Part shown: positions 31,538 to 41,263 of the stretch, in pieces
Layout of the letters: the number at the start of each line of letters is the position of its first letter
How positions within the stretch are numbered: the stretch's first letter is position 1
From: a bacterium
GTDB lineage: Bacteria; Bacteroidota; Bacteroidia; Flavobacteriales_D; Crocinitomicaceae
Assembly: GCA_024742305.1 (NCBI GenBank)
Contig: JANSYQ010000012.1
Location: 1 to 64,000 of the forward strand
Length of the DNA: 64,000 nt
Direction of reading: 5' to 3'
Program-made: the position numbers and the translations under genes
The notes under the pieces: generated by a model
Told to the model about the DNA's origin: nothing
The model's database searches: none
What the model saw: only the letters and a program-made list of their open reading frames with translations

Positions 31538-32596
31538 TTATTTATCTGATTTTTGTTCGAGTAATTCAGCGATAGGCTCCGTATCTCCCATGGAACTTAA
31601 AATAATTTTCACAGTAGCGATTATCGGCACGGCAAGAAGCAGTCCGAGCAAACCGCCAAGCGCCCCAAAAACGATCATTCCGATAATGATGACCAGCGGG
31701 TTAAGGTCCACGCTTCTCCCAACAATATAAGGCGTAAGTAAATATCCCTCAATCACTTGAACTGCAATATATACGCCGAGAACAGCTAATGCATACAAGG
31801 GAGAATCCATGGTAATCAATGCAATAACCACAGGTAAAACCGCACCAATTACAGCCCCCACGTACGGAATTACAATTAAAATTGCCGTAACGAGCGCCAA
31901 AAATGTAGCGAACGGAACTTCTAAAAGGTGAAGCCCTACTCCATAAAGAACCGTAACTGCAGCAATTACGAGCACCAGTCCACCTAAATACGACTTGATC
32001 ATTTCACCGGTTTTCTCAAAAATTTCCATTCCTGCTTTTGACCCTCTTTTAGAAAGGAAATCATTTAGAAACTTCTTCCATCTTCCACGATACGAGAGCA
32101 TAAAAAAGGTATAAATGGGAACTAAGGACATGAACACCAACGTAGATTGTAGCATGGACGCACCTCTTTGAAGTACTGTTCCCGAAACGCTGATCACTTT
32201 TTGTGTGGTAGAGTTTATAGCTTTCTCTTTGTCCGGAATATCAATTGTTGATTTGTTTTCTAGCCAACCTCCAAATTCTTCTAGAATCGGAACCACTTTT
32301 TGTCCAGATCCTAAGTTCAGCGTTTCCACAAGTTGATACCCTTCAAACGAAACAAATATCATCAGAGCGAAAACAGCCGCATTCGCAAGCAATACAACTA
32401 ACAGGGAAGATACATTTCGTGGAACGCCAATTTTTTCTAGCCATCTCGCCGGGGTTAGAAGTGCGAGACTAATGAAAAATGCAAATACTAAGGGGAAAAT
32501 GATGGAACCTCCGTAGTACAAAAGGAGTACGAGAAGCGCCGCAAGAATTGAAAGTTTAAAAATTTTGTCCAGCTGCTCTTTCTTTCTCATATTCAT
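31538..32596 (-). CDS. AI-2E family transporter
   Basis: FMLSYRGRWKKFL, VIPYVGAVIGAVLPVVIAL, YLLTPYIVGRSVDLNPLVIIIGMIVFGALGGLLGLLLAVPIIATVKI. Confidence 0.93.
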   Translation of the reverse strand: MNMRKKEQLDKIFKLSILAALLVLLLYYGGSIIFPLVFAFFISLALLTPARWLEKIGVPRNVSSLLVVLLANAAVFALMIFVSFEGYQLVETLNLGSGQKVVPILEEFGGWLENKSTIDIPDKEKAINSTTQKVISVSGTVLQRGASMLQSTLVFMSLVPIYTFFMLSYRGRWKKFLNDFLSKRGSKAGMEIFEKTGEMIKSYLGGLVLVIAAVTVLYGVGLHLLEVPFATFLALVTAILIVIPYVGAVIGAVLPVVIALITMDSPLYALAVLGVYIAVQVIEGYLLTPYIVGRSVDLNPLVIIIGMIVFGALGGLLGLLLAVPIIATVKIILSSMGDTEPIAELLEQKSDK

Positions 32597-32657
32597 TCCT
32601 TCCCTAGATTAATAAACAATTTATTTTCAATTAAGAAGTGTTTCCGCACCATTATTT

Positions 32658-33236
32658 TCAAGGGGATGGCATTTTTACCCACCGAAAGGTAACATTCAAT
32701 CGTGGTTCATTGACCTTCTTCTCTTTCGGTAATTCATGCTTCCACTGATGTTGTAATGCTCCTCTCATTATAAGAAGATCTCCATGCGATAACAGAACAA
32801 TTACTTTCTCTTTCGTTTCTCGCTTTCGGAAAATCATCTTTCTTGTGGCACCGAAACTAACACTGGCAATGACTGGGTTGTTCCCAAGTTCTTTCTCATC
32901 ATCAGCGTGAACTCCCATGCTATCGTTACCATCTCGATAATAGTTGAGCAATCCCGTATTAAAATCGACGCCACACATTCTTGAACAATCTTCCGCTAAC
33001 TCTTCTAACATACCCGTCCATGGTATGGCTGTGAAAAGCTTGCCACTGTATTTGTAAGATGTCCCCTTCTTTCCGTACAATCGGGATAACCGCGGTTGAT
33101 TTACTTGTTTTCCGAACAATACGATTGATTCTTGTTGAAGACCAAAACTATCCAGCTCTTTCAAAAGGTTTTTAGAAGAAAAATACCTTGGATAAACTAA
33201 AATTTCTCCGCTATCGTCGTTTAAAATCGTGGTCAC
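32658..33236 (-). CDS. Alpha-ketoglutarate-dependent dioxygenase AlkB family
   Basis: NYYRDGNDSMGVHADDEKELG (HxD), LQHQWKHELPKEKKVNEPRLNVTFR. Confidence 0.94.
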   Translation of the reverse strand: MTTILNDDSGEILVYPRYFSSKNLLKELDSFGLQQESIVLFGKQVNQPRLSRLYGKKGTSYKYSGKLFTAIPWTGMLEELAEDCSRMCGVDFNTGLLNYYRDGNDSMGVHADDEKELGNNPVIASVSFGATRKMIFRKRETKEKVIVLLSHGDLLIMRGALQHQWKHELPKEKKVNEPRLNVTFRWVKMPSP

Positions 33237-34930
33237 GTATCAATTAGTTCCTTATTCTTTTTGCTTCCAATCATCGCCTGAATGAACATGGCTACGAGCA
33301 ATACAACTCCGCTTCCAATGATATTGTACATCAGGTAACTCAACTCAATTTTACCCCAAACAACCATTAGATGAATTCCAAGCACCACAATTTGTCCGAC
33401 AATTCCACCAATAAATGCCGCAGTCCCTTTTACCCATTTAAAGAAGAATGCCAAGAGGAATACTCCGAGGATGGTTCCGTAAAATAAGGAGCCAAGAATA
33501 TTGACTAGCTCTATCAGGTTATCGAATAGGCCCGCTATTAACGCGATGAAGATGGCCATGACACCCCACGCAACGGTGAGCAATTTACCTACATTCAAAT
33601 CACGTTTGTCATCATCTGATTTAGCGATGAATTTCTTGTAGAAATCAATAGTGGTGGTTGATGCTAATGCATTTAATTCTCCGGCTGTAGAAGACATTGC
33701 GGCCGAGAAGATAACCGCCAATAACAGGCCTATCAATCCAACAGGCAGATGGTCCAAAACGAAGGTCAGGAAGATATAATCACCGTCTTTGTCTTCGTAA
33801 TCCTCATCGAAACTGGCTAATTTTTGTTTGTAGTTTGCGCGTAGTGTATCTTGATAGCGCTGCATGGATTGAATCGGTGCGTAGTCTCTATCCGTAGGAT
33901 ATTCCGGTAGATTGATGATCGCTAAACGCTTTTCCTCAAAGTTGACATCGTACGCCTTTTCAATTTCGTCCAGCTCTGCCTGTTCTGTTGGAGTTAAATC
34001 GACCGTGTGGTGATTGAAGACAATAGGTGGTTTGTTGAATTGGAACGATATAAACACCATCACCCCGATGAAGAGGATCAAAATCTGCATTGGAATCTTC
34101 ACCAAACCGTTAAACATCAGTCCAATTCGAGAAGCTTTCAACGATTTACCACCTAAGTAGCGCTGTACTTGAGATTGATCGGTTCCGAAGTACGAAAGCG
34201 ACAAAAATAATCCGCCAGTGAGTCCGGAAAGTAAGGTGTAGCGATTATCAAGTTCTGGAGAGAGGTCAATGATTTCCATCTTCCCCAAACTTCCTGCTAA
34301 ATTAACTCCATCTGAAAAGGCGAAAGTGTCGGGAAAACTTTGTACAACGAAGAATGCCGCTGTTATCATCCCTCCCATAATAATCATCATTTGCCATTTC
34401 TGCGTAAGGGAAACAGCTCGACTTCCCCCGGAAACAGTGTAGAAAATCACAAATCCTCCGATCATCACGCAGGTCAGCTCTAAGTTCCAACCAAGCAAGG
34501 TAGAGAGAATAATGGAAGGCGCGTAAATAGTTATTCCAGCGGCCAATCCTCTTGACAAAAGAAACAGAAGCGCGGTAAATGCACGAACGCGGCCATCGAA
34601 ACGACGTTCTAAATACTCATACGCTGTATAAACCTTCAGACGATAATAAATAGGAAGAAAGAAGGCGGAAATAATAATCATCGCCAACGGCAAGCCGAAG
34701 TAGAATTGTGCGAACCCCATCCCCTCCTCGTATGCCTGTCCGGGAGTTGAAAGAAAGGTAATGGCACTAGCTTGCGTAGCCATAATGGACAAACCAATGG
34801 TCATCCAATTTTCAGAGTTGTTTCCCTTTAAATAGCCTTCAAGATTGTTGTTCTTACGCGTTTTCCAACTACCGTACAGAACAATCGTCAGCAAGGTTAA
34901 AAACAAGACTGCCCAATCTAGCCAATTCAT
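33233..34930 (-). CDS. Sodium:solute symporter (SSS family)
   Basis: Polytopic; SIMATQASAITFLSTPGQAYEEGMGF, FSAAMSSTAGELNALASTTTIDFYKKF. Confidence 0.93.
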   Translation of the reverse strand: MNWLDWAVLFLTLLTIVLYGSWKTRKNNNLEGYLKGNNSENWMTIGLSIMATQASAITFLSTPGQAYEEGMGFAQFYFGLPLAMIIISAFFLPIYYRLKVYTAYEYLERRFDGRVRAFTALLFLLSRGLAAGITIYAPSIILSTLLGWNLELTCVMIGGFVIFYTVSGGSRAVSLTQKWQMMIIMGGMITAAFFVVQSFPDTFAFSDGVNLAGSLGKMEIIDLSPELDNRYTLLSGLTGGLFLSLSYFGTDQSQVQRYLGGKSLKASRIGLMFNGLVKIPMQILILFIGVMVFISFQFNKPPIVFNHHTVDLTPTEQAELDEIEKAYDVNFEEKRLAIINLPEYPTDRDYAPIQSMQRYQDTLRANYKQKLASFDEDYEDKDGDYIFLTFVLDHLPVGLIGLLLAVIFSAAMSSTAGELNALASTTTIDFYKKFIAKSDDDKRDLNVGKLLTVAWGVMAIFIALIAGLFDNLIELVNILGSLFYGTILGVFLLAFFFKWVKGTAAFIGGIVGQIVVLGIHLMVVWGKIELSYLMYNIIGSGVVLLVAMFIQAMIGSKKNKELIDT

Positions 34931-35064
34931 GGTTTATACATATTTGTGATGAGCAAATACACGATAATTTGAAGCGCCAACGCTGCAATAAGTCCCATAT
35001 ACCAACCGTTCCAATTGGTTGGATCGTCTTTCGGTTTTTTGCTGTCTAATGGATCTTCTATCAT
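34927..35064 (-). CDS. 45-aa single-TM microprotein coupled to the symporter
   Basis: MIEDPLDSKKPKDDPTNWNGWYMGLIAALALQIIVYLLITNMYKP*; ATGA overlaps with both neighbours. Confidence 0.75.
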   Translation of the reverse strand: MIEDPLDSKKPKDDPTNWNGWYMGLIAALALQIIVYLLITNMYKP

Positions 35065-37508
35065 GGCTTGTAGCTTAGTAAGTTAGCAAACAATCGGTAA
35101 GCACCAACCACTCCGTTGGGAAGTTCGCGGAAAAATGAAATTCCTGTGTAAACGAATTGCCCTTTGCCGTGCTCCAGCACGATAAGTCCACCCAACACGG
35201 GTTCTTCCCCTTGATCTGCCCAGGAGAAAATCGGCGTATATGCTTCATCCCATTCCCCGGCAAAATAGAGTCCGCGCTCTTGTACCCAATCGTCGAAATC
35301 TTCTTGTGTGATTTTATTCGGCGTGTTCAATACATCATGGTCTGGATCTAAAAAAGTAACAGCTGCATCTTCCTCCGTAACACGGTTTCTTGATAATTGA
35401 AAAGGCTTCGGTCCGAATTCATTGTCACCGGAACGCGATGCCGTATTGTACTGCATAATTAGATTTCCACCGTTGAAAACGTATTGATAGAGTTTTTCCT
35501 CGAAATTGCGCAATTCAGGGTACACGTTGTAGATTCGTATACCAAGCACCACCGTTTGATAATCTGAGAGGTTCAAATCTGAAAGATCGCTTACTTCGAA
35601 AGTTGTTACGTCAAATCCAAGTGTAGCGATGGCTGTTGGCACCGCATCTTCTACGCCTTTGATGTAGGCGACTTTTCCGGATCTAATTTTTGCATTCATT
35701 TGAATACACTCCAGTTCCGCCGGACTGAAAATCGTTTGCGTAGGAATGTGGTCGTAGGCGATTTCTTGGTACTGAAACAAAGTTTCGCCGTTTCCATCCT
35801 TCAAAGTAAGCGTACTTCTTTCCGCCTCTTTCCCTGTTGCTTTCAGATGAAAAGTTAACCAGGTCTCACTACCTTTTTGGACAATAGTAACAGGCAGTTC
35901 TTTTTCTTCAATTTCCCAACCAGTTAATTCGCCCCAAGTGATTTTATCCTTCAAATTATCGGCAAAACTTCGAACCTTAACGCGAATTTCTTTCGTTTCG
36001 CCCGTTTTCATCAAAACAATCTCCTCTTCGAAGGTAGCGGTAAACCTTGGTGCACCAATTACCGGACGAGATCGCTCACCATAGGAAGGATCACGCCATT
36101 TGTATTTTGCTTCGAGCGGAATATCCACGCTTGTTTCATTAATAATTAACCGAAGCATGCCGTGGACCGAGGCGTCTCCTTCTGCTCTCAATCGACCATC
36201 TACATGGGCAACATCAAACACCTCGTTGAAAGGTTTGTCTAGCCAAAAGGGTGAGCCTAAATCTCCTGTGGTTCCCAGCTTAAGCTCATAAGTGGCTGGT
36301 TCGTTTTGTTCTAAGTCTAGATTAATAAGCTCCCCTTTGAGCATGTGTGGTGCAAAGAATTCAACGTGCACTGGAACCGATGAACGATTGAGAAGTTCCA
36401 ATTGAAAATCCACCGTTTGCCCAGCGATATAGTAATAGTCGTTCCCCAAAAGCTCCGCGCGCAAACCAAGGCAATCCATGATTATTTCTCGACATCGGTT
36501 TAACTTTTCTGATTTGAAGTAAGAATTGGGTAAGGTCTCCAGCTCTTTGTAGATTTCTAATAATGCAGGAATATTATTTTCCACCTTCTTGAAATCGAAG
36601 TTATCAAGCAGATTGGAAAACTTCTCATCTAATTTTGCACTCGACAAATCTGCCCAAGTGCGATTGTTCTTTTCGAAGAACGATTCTTGCAATTTCTCAC
36701 CACCTAGATGCTGGAAATACTCCTCACGCGACCCACGTTCTATGATAGCGCCAAATCCTTGGCATTTGTGCTGACTTCGTGCAATTGTTCCAATTTCGTT
36801 GTACGACATTCCGAGCAATGGGTTGTAATCACCAATTTCTTCAATCAGGTAATCAGGGTTATCCACTGCGTATTCACGAATATCTTTGTCCCACCAGTAG
36901 GAAGTGTTCCAATAAATGGATGTTGTTTTCCAGGTTCCGAACTCCTCCACCTGTTTAGGAAAAATGGAAGCATCGGCTGCTTTTCCAAAAGCCTCAATCG
37001 CCAATTCTGCCGAGGCTGTGTGATGTCCATGTCCACCGCGTTCATCAGGAGGGAAGCGAGTAACGATAACATCAGGCTGGAACATACGAATCATTAGCAC
37101 CAAATCTTCCAGAAGGGCTTCTCTGCCCCATTTATCAAACGACTCATCTGCGGATTTTGAATAACCAAAGTCTACAGCCCGTGAAAAATACTGCTTTGCG
37201 CCATCGTATGATCGAGCTGCCAACAATTCTTGCGTGCGCAGAACTCCTAGTTTTTCACTGAGTTCATCTCCAATTAAATTCTGACCGCCATCACCTCTCG
37301 TCAGGGAGAAATAAGCTGTTTCAGCCTTCTCGCCTAGTGAGAACCAAGCCAACGCCCGTGTATTTTCGTCATCGGGGTGCGCCGCTACATAAAGAACTCT
37401 TTTAAGCGAGTGCAATTTTTGAAGGTTGACATAAATACTGCCGGGATTTTCATTGGCACGGAGAGTAAATGCACAAAGAACAAGAAGCAAGAGGAGAATT
37501 GATCGCAT
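35061..37508 (-). CDS. PIG-L/LmbE family deacetylase, exported
   Basis: Start at 37508: MRSILLLLLVLCAFTLRANE signal; LYVAAHPDDENTRALAW and FPPDERGGHGHHTASAELAIEAF. Confidence 0.9.
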   Translation of the reverse strand: MRSILLLLLVLCAFTLRANENPGSIYVNLQKLHSLKRVLYVAAHPDDENTRALAWFSLGEKAETAYFSLTRGDGGQNLIGDELSEKLGVLRTQELLAARSYDGAKQYFSRAVDFGYSKSADESFDKWGREALLEDLVLMIRMFQPDVIVTRFPPDERGGHGHHTASAELAIEAFGKAADASIFPKQVEEFGTWKTTSIYWNTSYWWDKDIREYAVDNPDYLIEEIGDYNPLLGMSYNEIGTIARSQHKCQGFGAIIERGSREEYFQHLGGEKLQESFFEKNNRTWADLSSAKLDEKFSNLLDNFDFKKVENNIPALLEIYKELETLPNSYFKSEKLNRCREIIMDCLGLRAELLGNDYYYIAGQTVDFQLELLNRSSVPVHVEFFAPHMLKGELINLDLEQNEPATYELKLGTTGDLGSPFWLDKPFNEVFDVAHVDGRLRAEGDASVHGMLRLIINETSVDIPLEAKYKWRDPSYGERSRPVIGAPRFTATFEEEIVLMKTGETKEIRVKVRSFADNLKDKITWGELTGWEIEEKELPVTIVQKGSETWLTFHLKATGKEAERSTLTLKDGNGETLFQYQEIAYDHIPTQTIFSPAELECIQMNAKIRSGKVAYIKGVEDAVPTAIATLGFDVTTFEVSDLSDLNLSDYQTVVLGIRIYNVYPELRNFEEKLYQYVFNGGNLIMQYNTASRSGDNEFGPKPFQLSRNRVTEEDAAVTFLDPDHDVLNTPNKITQEDFDDWVQERGLYFAGEWDEAYTPIFSWADQGEEPVLGGLIVLEHGKGQFVYTGISFFRELPNGVVGAYRLFANLLSYKP

Positions 37509-37639
37509 ACCTGATTTTTCTAATGATCGTAAATTTACAAGGAAATAATGGAAATACTTTCCATGGTAAAGATTTTTCCTGTCCACTTCACTCAATCCCC
37601 TTGGATTGCGTAATTTTAAGGCAACAAAAACACAAAAGC

Positions 37640-38536
37640 ATGATGAAAAACGTACTTTTTGCTCTTTCTTGCTCGGCGGTAATGTCGGCATCAGCGCAGA
37701 TTGAAACGCCGCAACCAAGCCCTGCGGCAGAGGTGAAACAAACGGTGGGACTAACAGAAATCTCTGTGGCCTACTCCCGACCGTCGAAAAAGAAACGTGA
37801 TATTTTCGGATCATTGGTTCCTTTCAACGAGATGTGGAGAACGGGTGCAAACAAAAATACTATGATCACTACCGATAAGATCTTGATTTTCGGTGCTGAC
37901 ACGTTGCAACCAGGGACTTACGCTATTTTCACGAAGCCTTCTCCAGGTGCTTGGGAAGTATATTTCTATACGGATACAGAAAACTGGGGAACACCTGAAA
38001 ACTGGGATGATGAGAAAGTAGCAGCGAAGGTTGCTGGTCTTACTTATGCTATGAATGATGTTACTGAGACATTCACGATTGGATTTGAAAACCTTACATC
38101 GAAAGGTGCCGATTTGACATTGGCTTGGGACAAAACGAAAGTGTCAGTTCCATTCAAAGTGAATACGGAAGCCCAGGTAACAGCTGCGATTGACCAAGTG
38201 ATGAGCGGACCAACTGCTGGAGATTATTACCGCGCAGCCAACTATTACTTGGAAGAAAAGAAAGACATGAACCAAGCGTTGACTTGGGTGAATAAGTCGA
38301 TTGAAATGGACGGAGGTGAAGGAAAGTTTTGGGTACTTCGTCGTAAAGCTTTGATTCAAGCCGAATTGGGAGATTACAAGGCAGCTATTGAAACAGCAAA
38401 GAAATCGAAAGAAGGTGCTGAAAAAGCAGGATACGACAACTACATCAAAATGAATGAGGAGTCTATCGCAGAATGGTCAAAAATGGTGAAAGGAACATCA
38501 GGAAGTAAGCCACAACGCGAAAAAGCACGCATGTAA
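37640..38536 (+). CDS. DUF2911 domain protein, exported, with C-terminal TPR-like helices
   Basis: MMKNVLFALSCSAVMSASAQ; VTYSRPSKKKRDIFGSLVPFNEMWRTGANKNTMITTDK-type region; TPR near C-terminus. Confidence 0.9.
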   Translation: MMKNVLFALSCSAVMSASAQIETPQPSPAAEVKQTVGLTEISVAYSRPSKKKRDIFGSLVPFNEMWRTGANKNTMITTDKILIFGADTLQPGTYAIFTKPSPGAWEVYFYTDTENWGTPENWDDEKVAAKVAGLTYAMNDVTETFTIGFENLTSKGADLTLAWDKTKVSVPFKVNTEAQVTAAIDQVMSGPTAGDYYRAANYYLEEKKDMNQALTWVNKSIEMDGGEGKFWVLRRKALIQAELGDYKAAIETAKKSKEGAEKAGYDNYIKMNEESIAEWSKMVKGTSGSKPQREKARM

Positions 38537-38558
38537 TTCTTTACAACAACATTTACAT

Positions 38559-38590
38559 AAGGTCGGCAATTGTTTGTCGGCCTTTTTTTG
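38559..38590 (+). terminator. Rho-independent terminator
   Basis: AAGGTCGGCAattgtTTGTCGGCCTTTTTTT. Confidence 0.75.
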
Positions 38591-38676
38591 TGGATTGGGC
38601 TTGTTGGAAAAGTTAAAGAGAATGTAGTGGCTTGACTGATTGGTATGACGGATGAAGAAGATTAATGACCTCAAAT

Positions 38677-38746
38677 GAAAAAGCCCCGCATCTCGACTCC
38701 GCATTGCTTCTTGAAAGCAATGCTCGATGACCTCGGGGCTTTTTTC
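38677..38746. terminator. Bidirectional terminator containing a nested hairpin
   Basis: AAAAAGCCCCG...CGGGGCTTTTTT with internal GCATTGCTTcttgaAAGCAATGC. Confidence 0.8.
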
Positions 38747-38766
38747 TTTGTCTAGTTTTATGTGTC

Positions 38767-39234
38767 TTATATCACTGACTTCGCTAATGCAATCAATTGG
38801 TCACTTGTTTTCATACCAACGGCTTGTTTTACAAGTCTTCCGTTTCCATCGATGATCAACAAAGTTGGATATGCTGCAACGCGGTATTTACGGGCAATCA
38901 TTGGACCATCAGCATCTTTTTCCATTTCTACCTTGATGTTGATGAAGTTTTTATTGAACACATCCCCTACTTTGGGATCTTTGAAAGAAGTTGCCGCCAT
39001 GCGCTTACAAGGTCCACACCAGTCCGTATACGCATCAATGAAAATCAACTTTCCTGATTTCTTTGCCTCTTTCATTGCATCTTCCAACGATTTCTTTTTA
39101 AAAGAAATCCCCGGCGAAGGTGCCAATTTACCTGATTTATCGTAGGTAGCATGACCTGAATCCGAAGAGCAAGTTGAGCTCATGAATGCAAGCGATAAAA
39201 ATCCGACACCTACTAATGCAATTAATTTTCTCAT
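38767..39234 (-). CDS. Thioredoxin-fold lipoprotein
   Basis: MRKLIALVGVGFLSLAFMSSTCSS; FIDAYTDWCGPCKRMAATSF. Confidence 0.92.
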   Translation of the reverse strand: MRKLIALVGVGFLSLAFMSSTCSSDSGHATYDKSGKLAPSPGISFKKKSLEDAMKEAKKSGKLIFIDAYTDWCGPCKRMAATSFKDPKVGDVFNKNFINIKVEMEKDADGPMIARKYRVAAYPTLLIIDGNGRLVKQAVGMKTSDQLIALAKSVI

Positions 39235-39370
39235 TTGTGTTGTTTTTCGTTCTACGTTTGAACTTTGGTTCGTTAAAGTAAGTATTACCTTACACATCTA
39301 CAAGACGATTGCAAAGGCAAACTTGTAAAGCAATTGTTGTTACCTTTAAATCAAATTCCATTCCAAAAGC

Positions 39371-40378
39371 ATGCAATTGCAGTTCCATACCGATGATTCT
39401 TCCATTCAGGACGCTGTACACTCCTTTATTAATCAATGGAGTAACGATGACGATTTCTTGCATGTGAAGACTTCAGGCTCTACCGGTACTCCCAAAACCA
39501 TCCGAATCTTGAAACTGCATGCTCGTTCCTCTGCGAGAATGACAGGGTCGTATTTAGGTTTGTACACTGGACAAAATGCCCTTCTCTGTCTCTCTCCTGA
39601 CACTATTGCGGGAAAAATGATGATTGTTCGCGCGCTCGAATGGAACCTTAACTTGCATGTCGTATCGCCTTCCGCAAATCCGTTTAAAAATATAACGCAA
39701 CCCATGCATTTCGTTGCAATGGTACCCTATCAGACGCAGCGAGTAATTGAAGAGAATCCTGAGGTATTTCACAATAAAATGCAGCTGATTATTGGTGGAG
39801 GACCGATTCCCGCTGGATTAGAGAGTAAAATTCGGAGGTTACCGTGTCAGTCCTATCATACTTTTGGAATGACGGAGACCATCTCACACATCGCTTTACG
39901 TAACCTCTCCAAGAAAAATTCAAAGTTTCGGTTATTAAATGGAGTTTCTGCGGGTATTGAAAACGGCAAACTACAAATTTCAGCACCGCATTTGGGTGTG
40001 GATAACATCGTGACCAACGACTGCGTTACCTTCCATGGACCACGCGAGTTTGAATGGCACGGAAGATTGGACTTCGTGATCAACAGCGGAGGGGTCAAAA
40101 TTCACCCGGAAGAAGTAGAAAAACGTCTAGCTCCGTTATTCGACGTAAATTTTTTCGTGATTGGAATTCCCGATCAACAGCTGGGAGAGCGACTTGTTTT
40201 GTGCGTAGAATCTTCCCCGATGACCATACATAAAACTCAATTAGAAGAACTTTTGCCCAAATATCACGTACCCTCGAAGGTGTTTTTCTACCAAAAGTTT
40301 ATCTATACAAAAAGTGATAAAATCAATCGTTTGGCGACATTAGCCGATGAAGAGCGACATGAAGAGCCGATATTATAA
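39371..40378 (+). CDS. menE: AMP-binding protein, likely O-succinylbenzoate-CoA ligase
   Basis: VKTSGSTGTPKTIRI and WHGRLDFVINSGGVKIHPEEVEKRL; short 335-aa form. Confidence 0.75.
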   Translation: MQLQFHTDDSSIQDAVHSFINQWSNDDDFLHVKTSGSTGTPKTIRILKLHARSSARMTGSYLGLYTGQNALLCLSPDTIAGKMMIVRALEWNLNLHVVSPSANPFKNITQPMHFVAMVPYQTQRVIEENPEVFHNKMQLIIGGGPIPAGLESKIRRLPCQSYHTFGMTETISHIALRNLSKKNSKFRLLNGVSAGIENGKLQISAPHLGVDNIVTNDCVTFHGPREFEWHGRLDFVINSGGVKIHPEEVEKRLAPLFDVNFFVIGIPDQQLGERLVLCVESSPMTIHKTQLEELLPKYHVPSKVFFYQKFIYTKSDKINRLATLADEERHEEPIL

Positions 40379-41225
40379 AATATTAGGTCTACCCGACAAC
40401 GCTCCGCTATCCGATGTGCGAAAACAATATCGCAGGTTGGTGATGCAATATCACCCTGATAAAAATCCATCGCCTGATGCACAGCGCAGATTCATCGAAA
40501 TAAAAGATGCCTACGAAGTTTTAACAGGAAAAAAAGCGGCTCCGGTTCAACGCCTCACGAAAAGAAAATCTTCGAGAAGTTCGTCTCCTTCGCAGAGTAA
40601 CTCGGATGCAGAGCAGGCAAGACGAGCAAAGGAGGCTCAAATGCGATATGAGGAGCAAAAATTGCGAGAGTATCTTGAAAACGAGCTTTACTTTCGGAAA
40701 CTTACGAGTGGCTGGCGCTGGAAACTCATGAAATCTTCAGCCATATTGGGAATTATTGTAGCCTTTGCCATGTCAATTGACCTACTCCTTCCCCATCATT
40801 ATTCTGACGATATGATTACCGCGTTCAATTCTAACTCGGCCTTTGGAATTGGTGGAAAACGGGTGAGCTTGATTCAAACAGAGGACAGCGGAAAATTTTG
40901 GATCGAACGCTTCAATTCACAGTTGTATTATGGAAATCATGAAATCTTGGTGGAGTCTAGTTGGATCTTCCACAACCCGATACGTATTCAAAAGCAAGAC
41001 AAAACAGCTACCTATGGTTATCCTATTAACTTCAATATTTTCCGATTGAGTTTTATTATCATTCCGCTCCTGCTGCTCCCCGCTTTTGTCTTGTACTACA
41101 AAAGACGAAAAATCTCATTTACTGTACTTTACCAGTTTTGTATGTACGGTGTAAATGGATTGATGCTTATTATTCTTGTTTCCGGGGATCGCTGGGCACA
41201 TTTGTTAACGTTCGGATTTCTCTGA
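40359..41225 (+). CDS. Membrane-anchored DnaJ-domain protein
   Basis: N-terminal J domain with HPD (MQYHPDKNPSPDAQRRFIEIKDAYEVL), then TM segments; overlaps the 3' end of the AMP-binding gene. Confidence 0.9.
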   Translation: MKSRYYKILGLPDNAPLSDVRKQYRRLVMQYHPDKNPSPDAQRRFIEIKDAYEVLTGKKAAPVQRLTKRKSSRSSSPSQSNSDAEQARRAKEAQMRYEEQKLREYLENELYFRKLTSGWRWKLMKSSAILGIIVAFAMSIDLLLPHHYSDDMITAFNSNSAFGIGGKRVSLIQTEDSGKFWIERFNSQLYYGNHEILVESSWIFHNPIRIQKQDKTATYGYPINFNIFRLSFIIIPLLLLPAFVLYYKRRKISFTVLYQFCMYGVNGLMLIILVSGDRWAHLLTFGFL

Positions 41226-41235
41226 TTGGATTGTG

Positions 41236-41243
41236 TATATTTG
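41236..41243 (+). promoter_or_regulatory. -7 element TATATTTG
   Basis: TAnnTTTG match 20 nt before ATG 41264. Confidence 0.5.
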
Positions 41244-41263
41244 AATTCGATAGTTTTATTAAT

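Noticed and set aside
35061-37814. Track start of the PIG-L gene at 37814
   Set aside because: The N-terminal 102 aa lack a plausible domain; a clean signal peptide begins at 37508.
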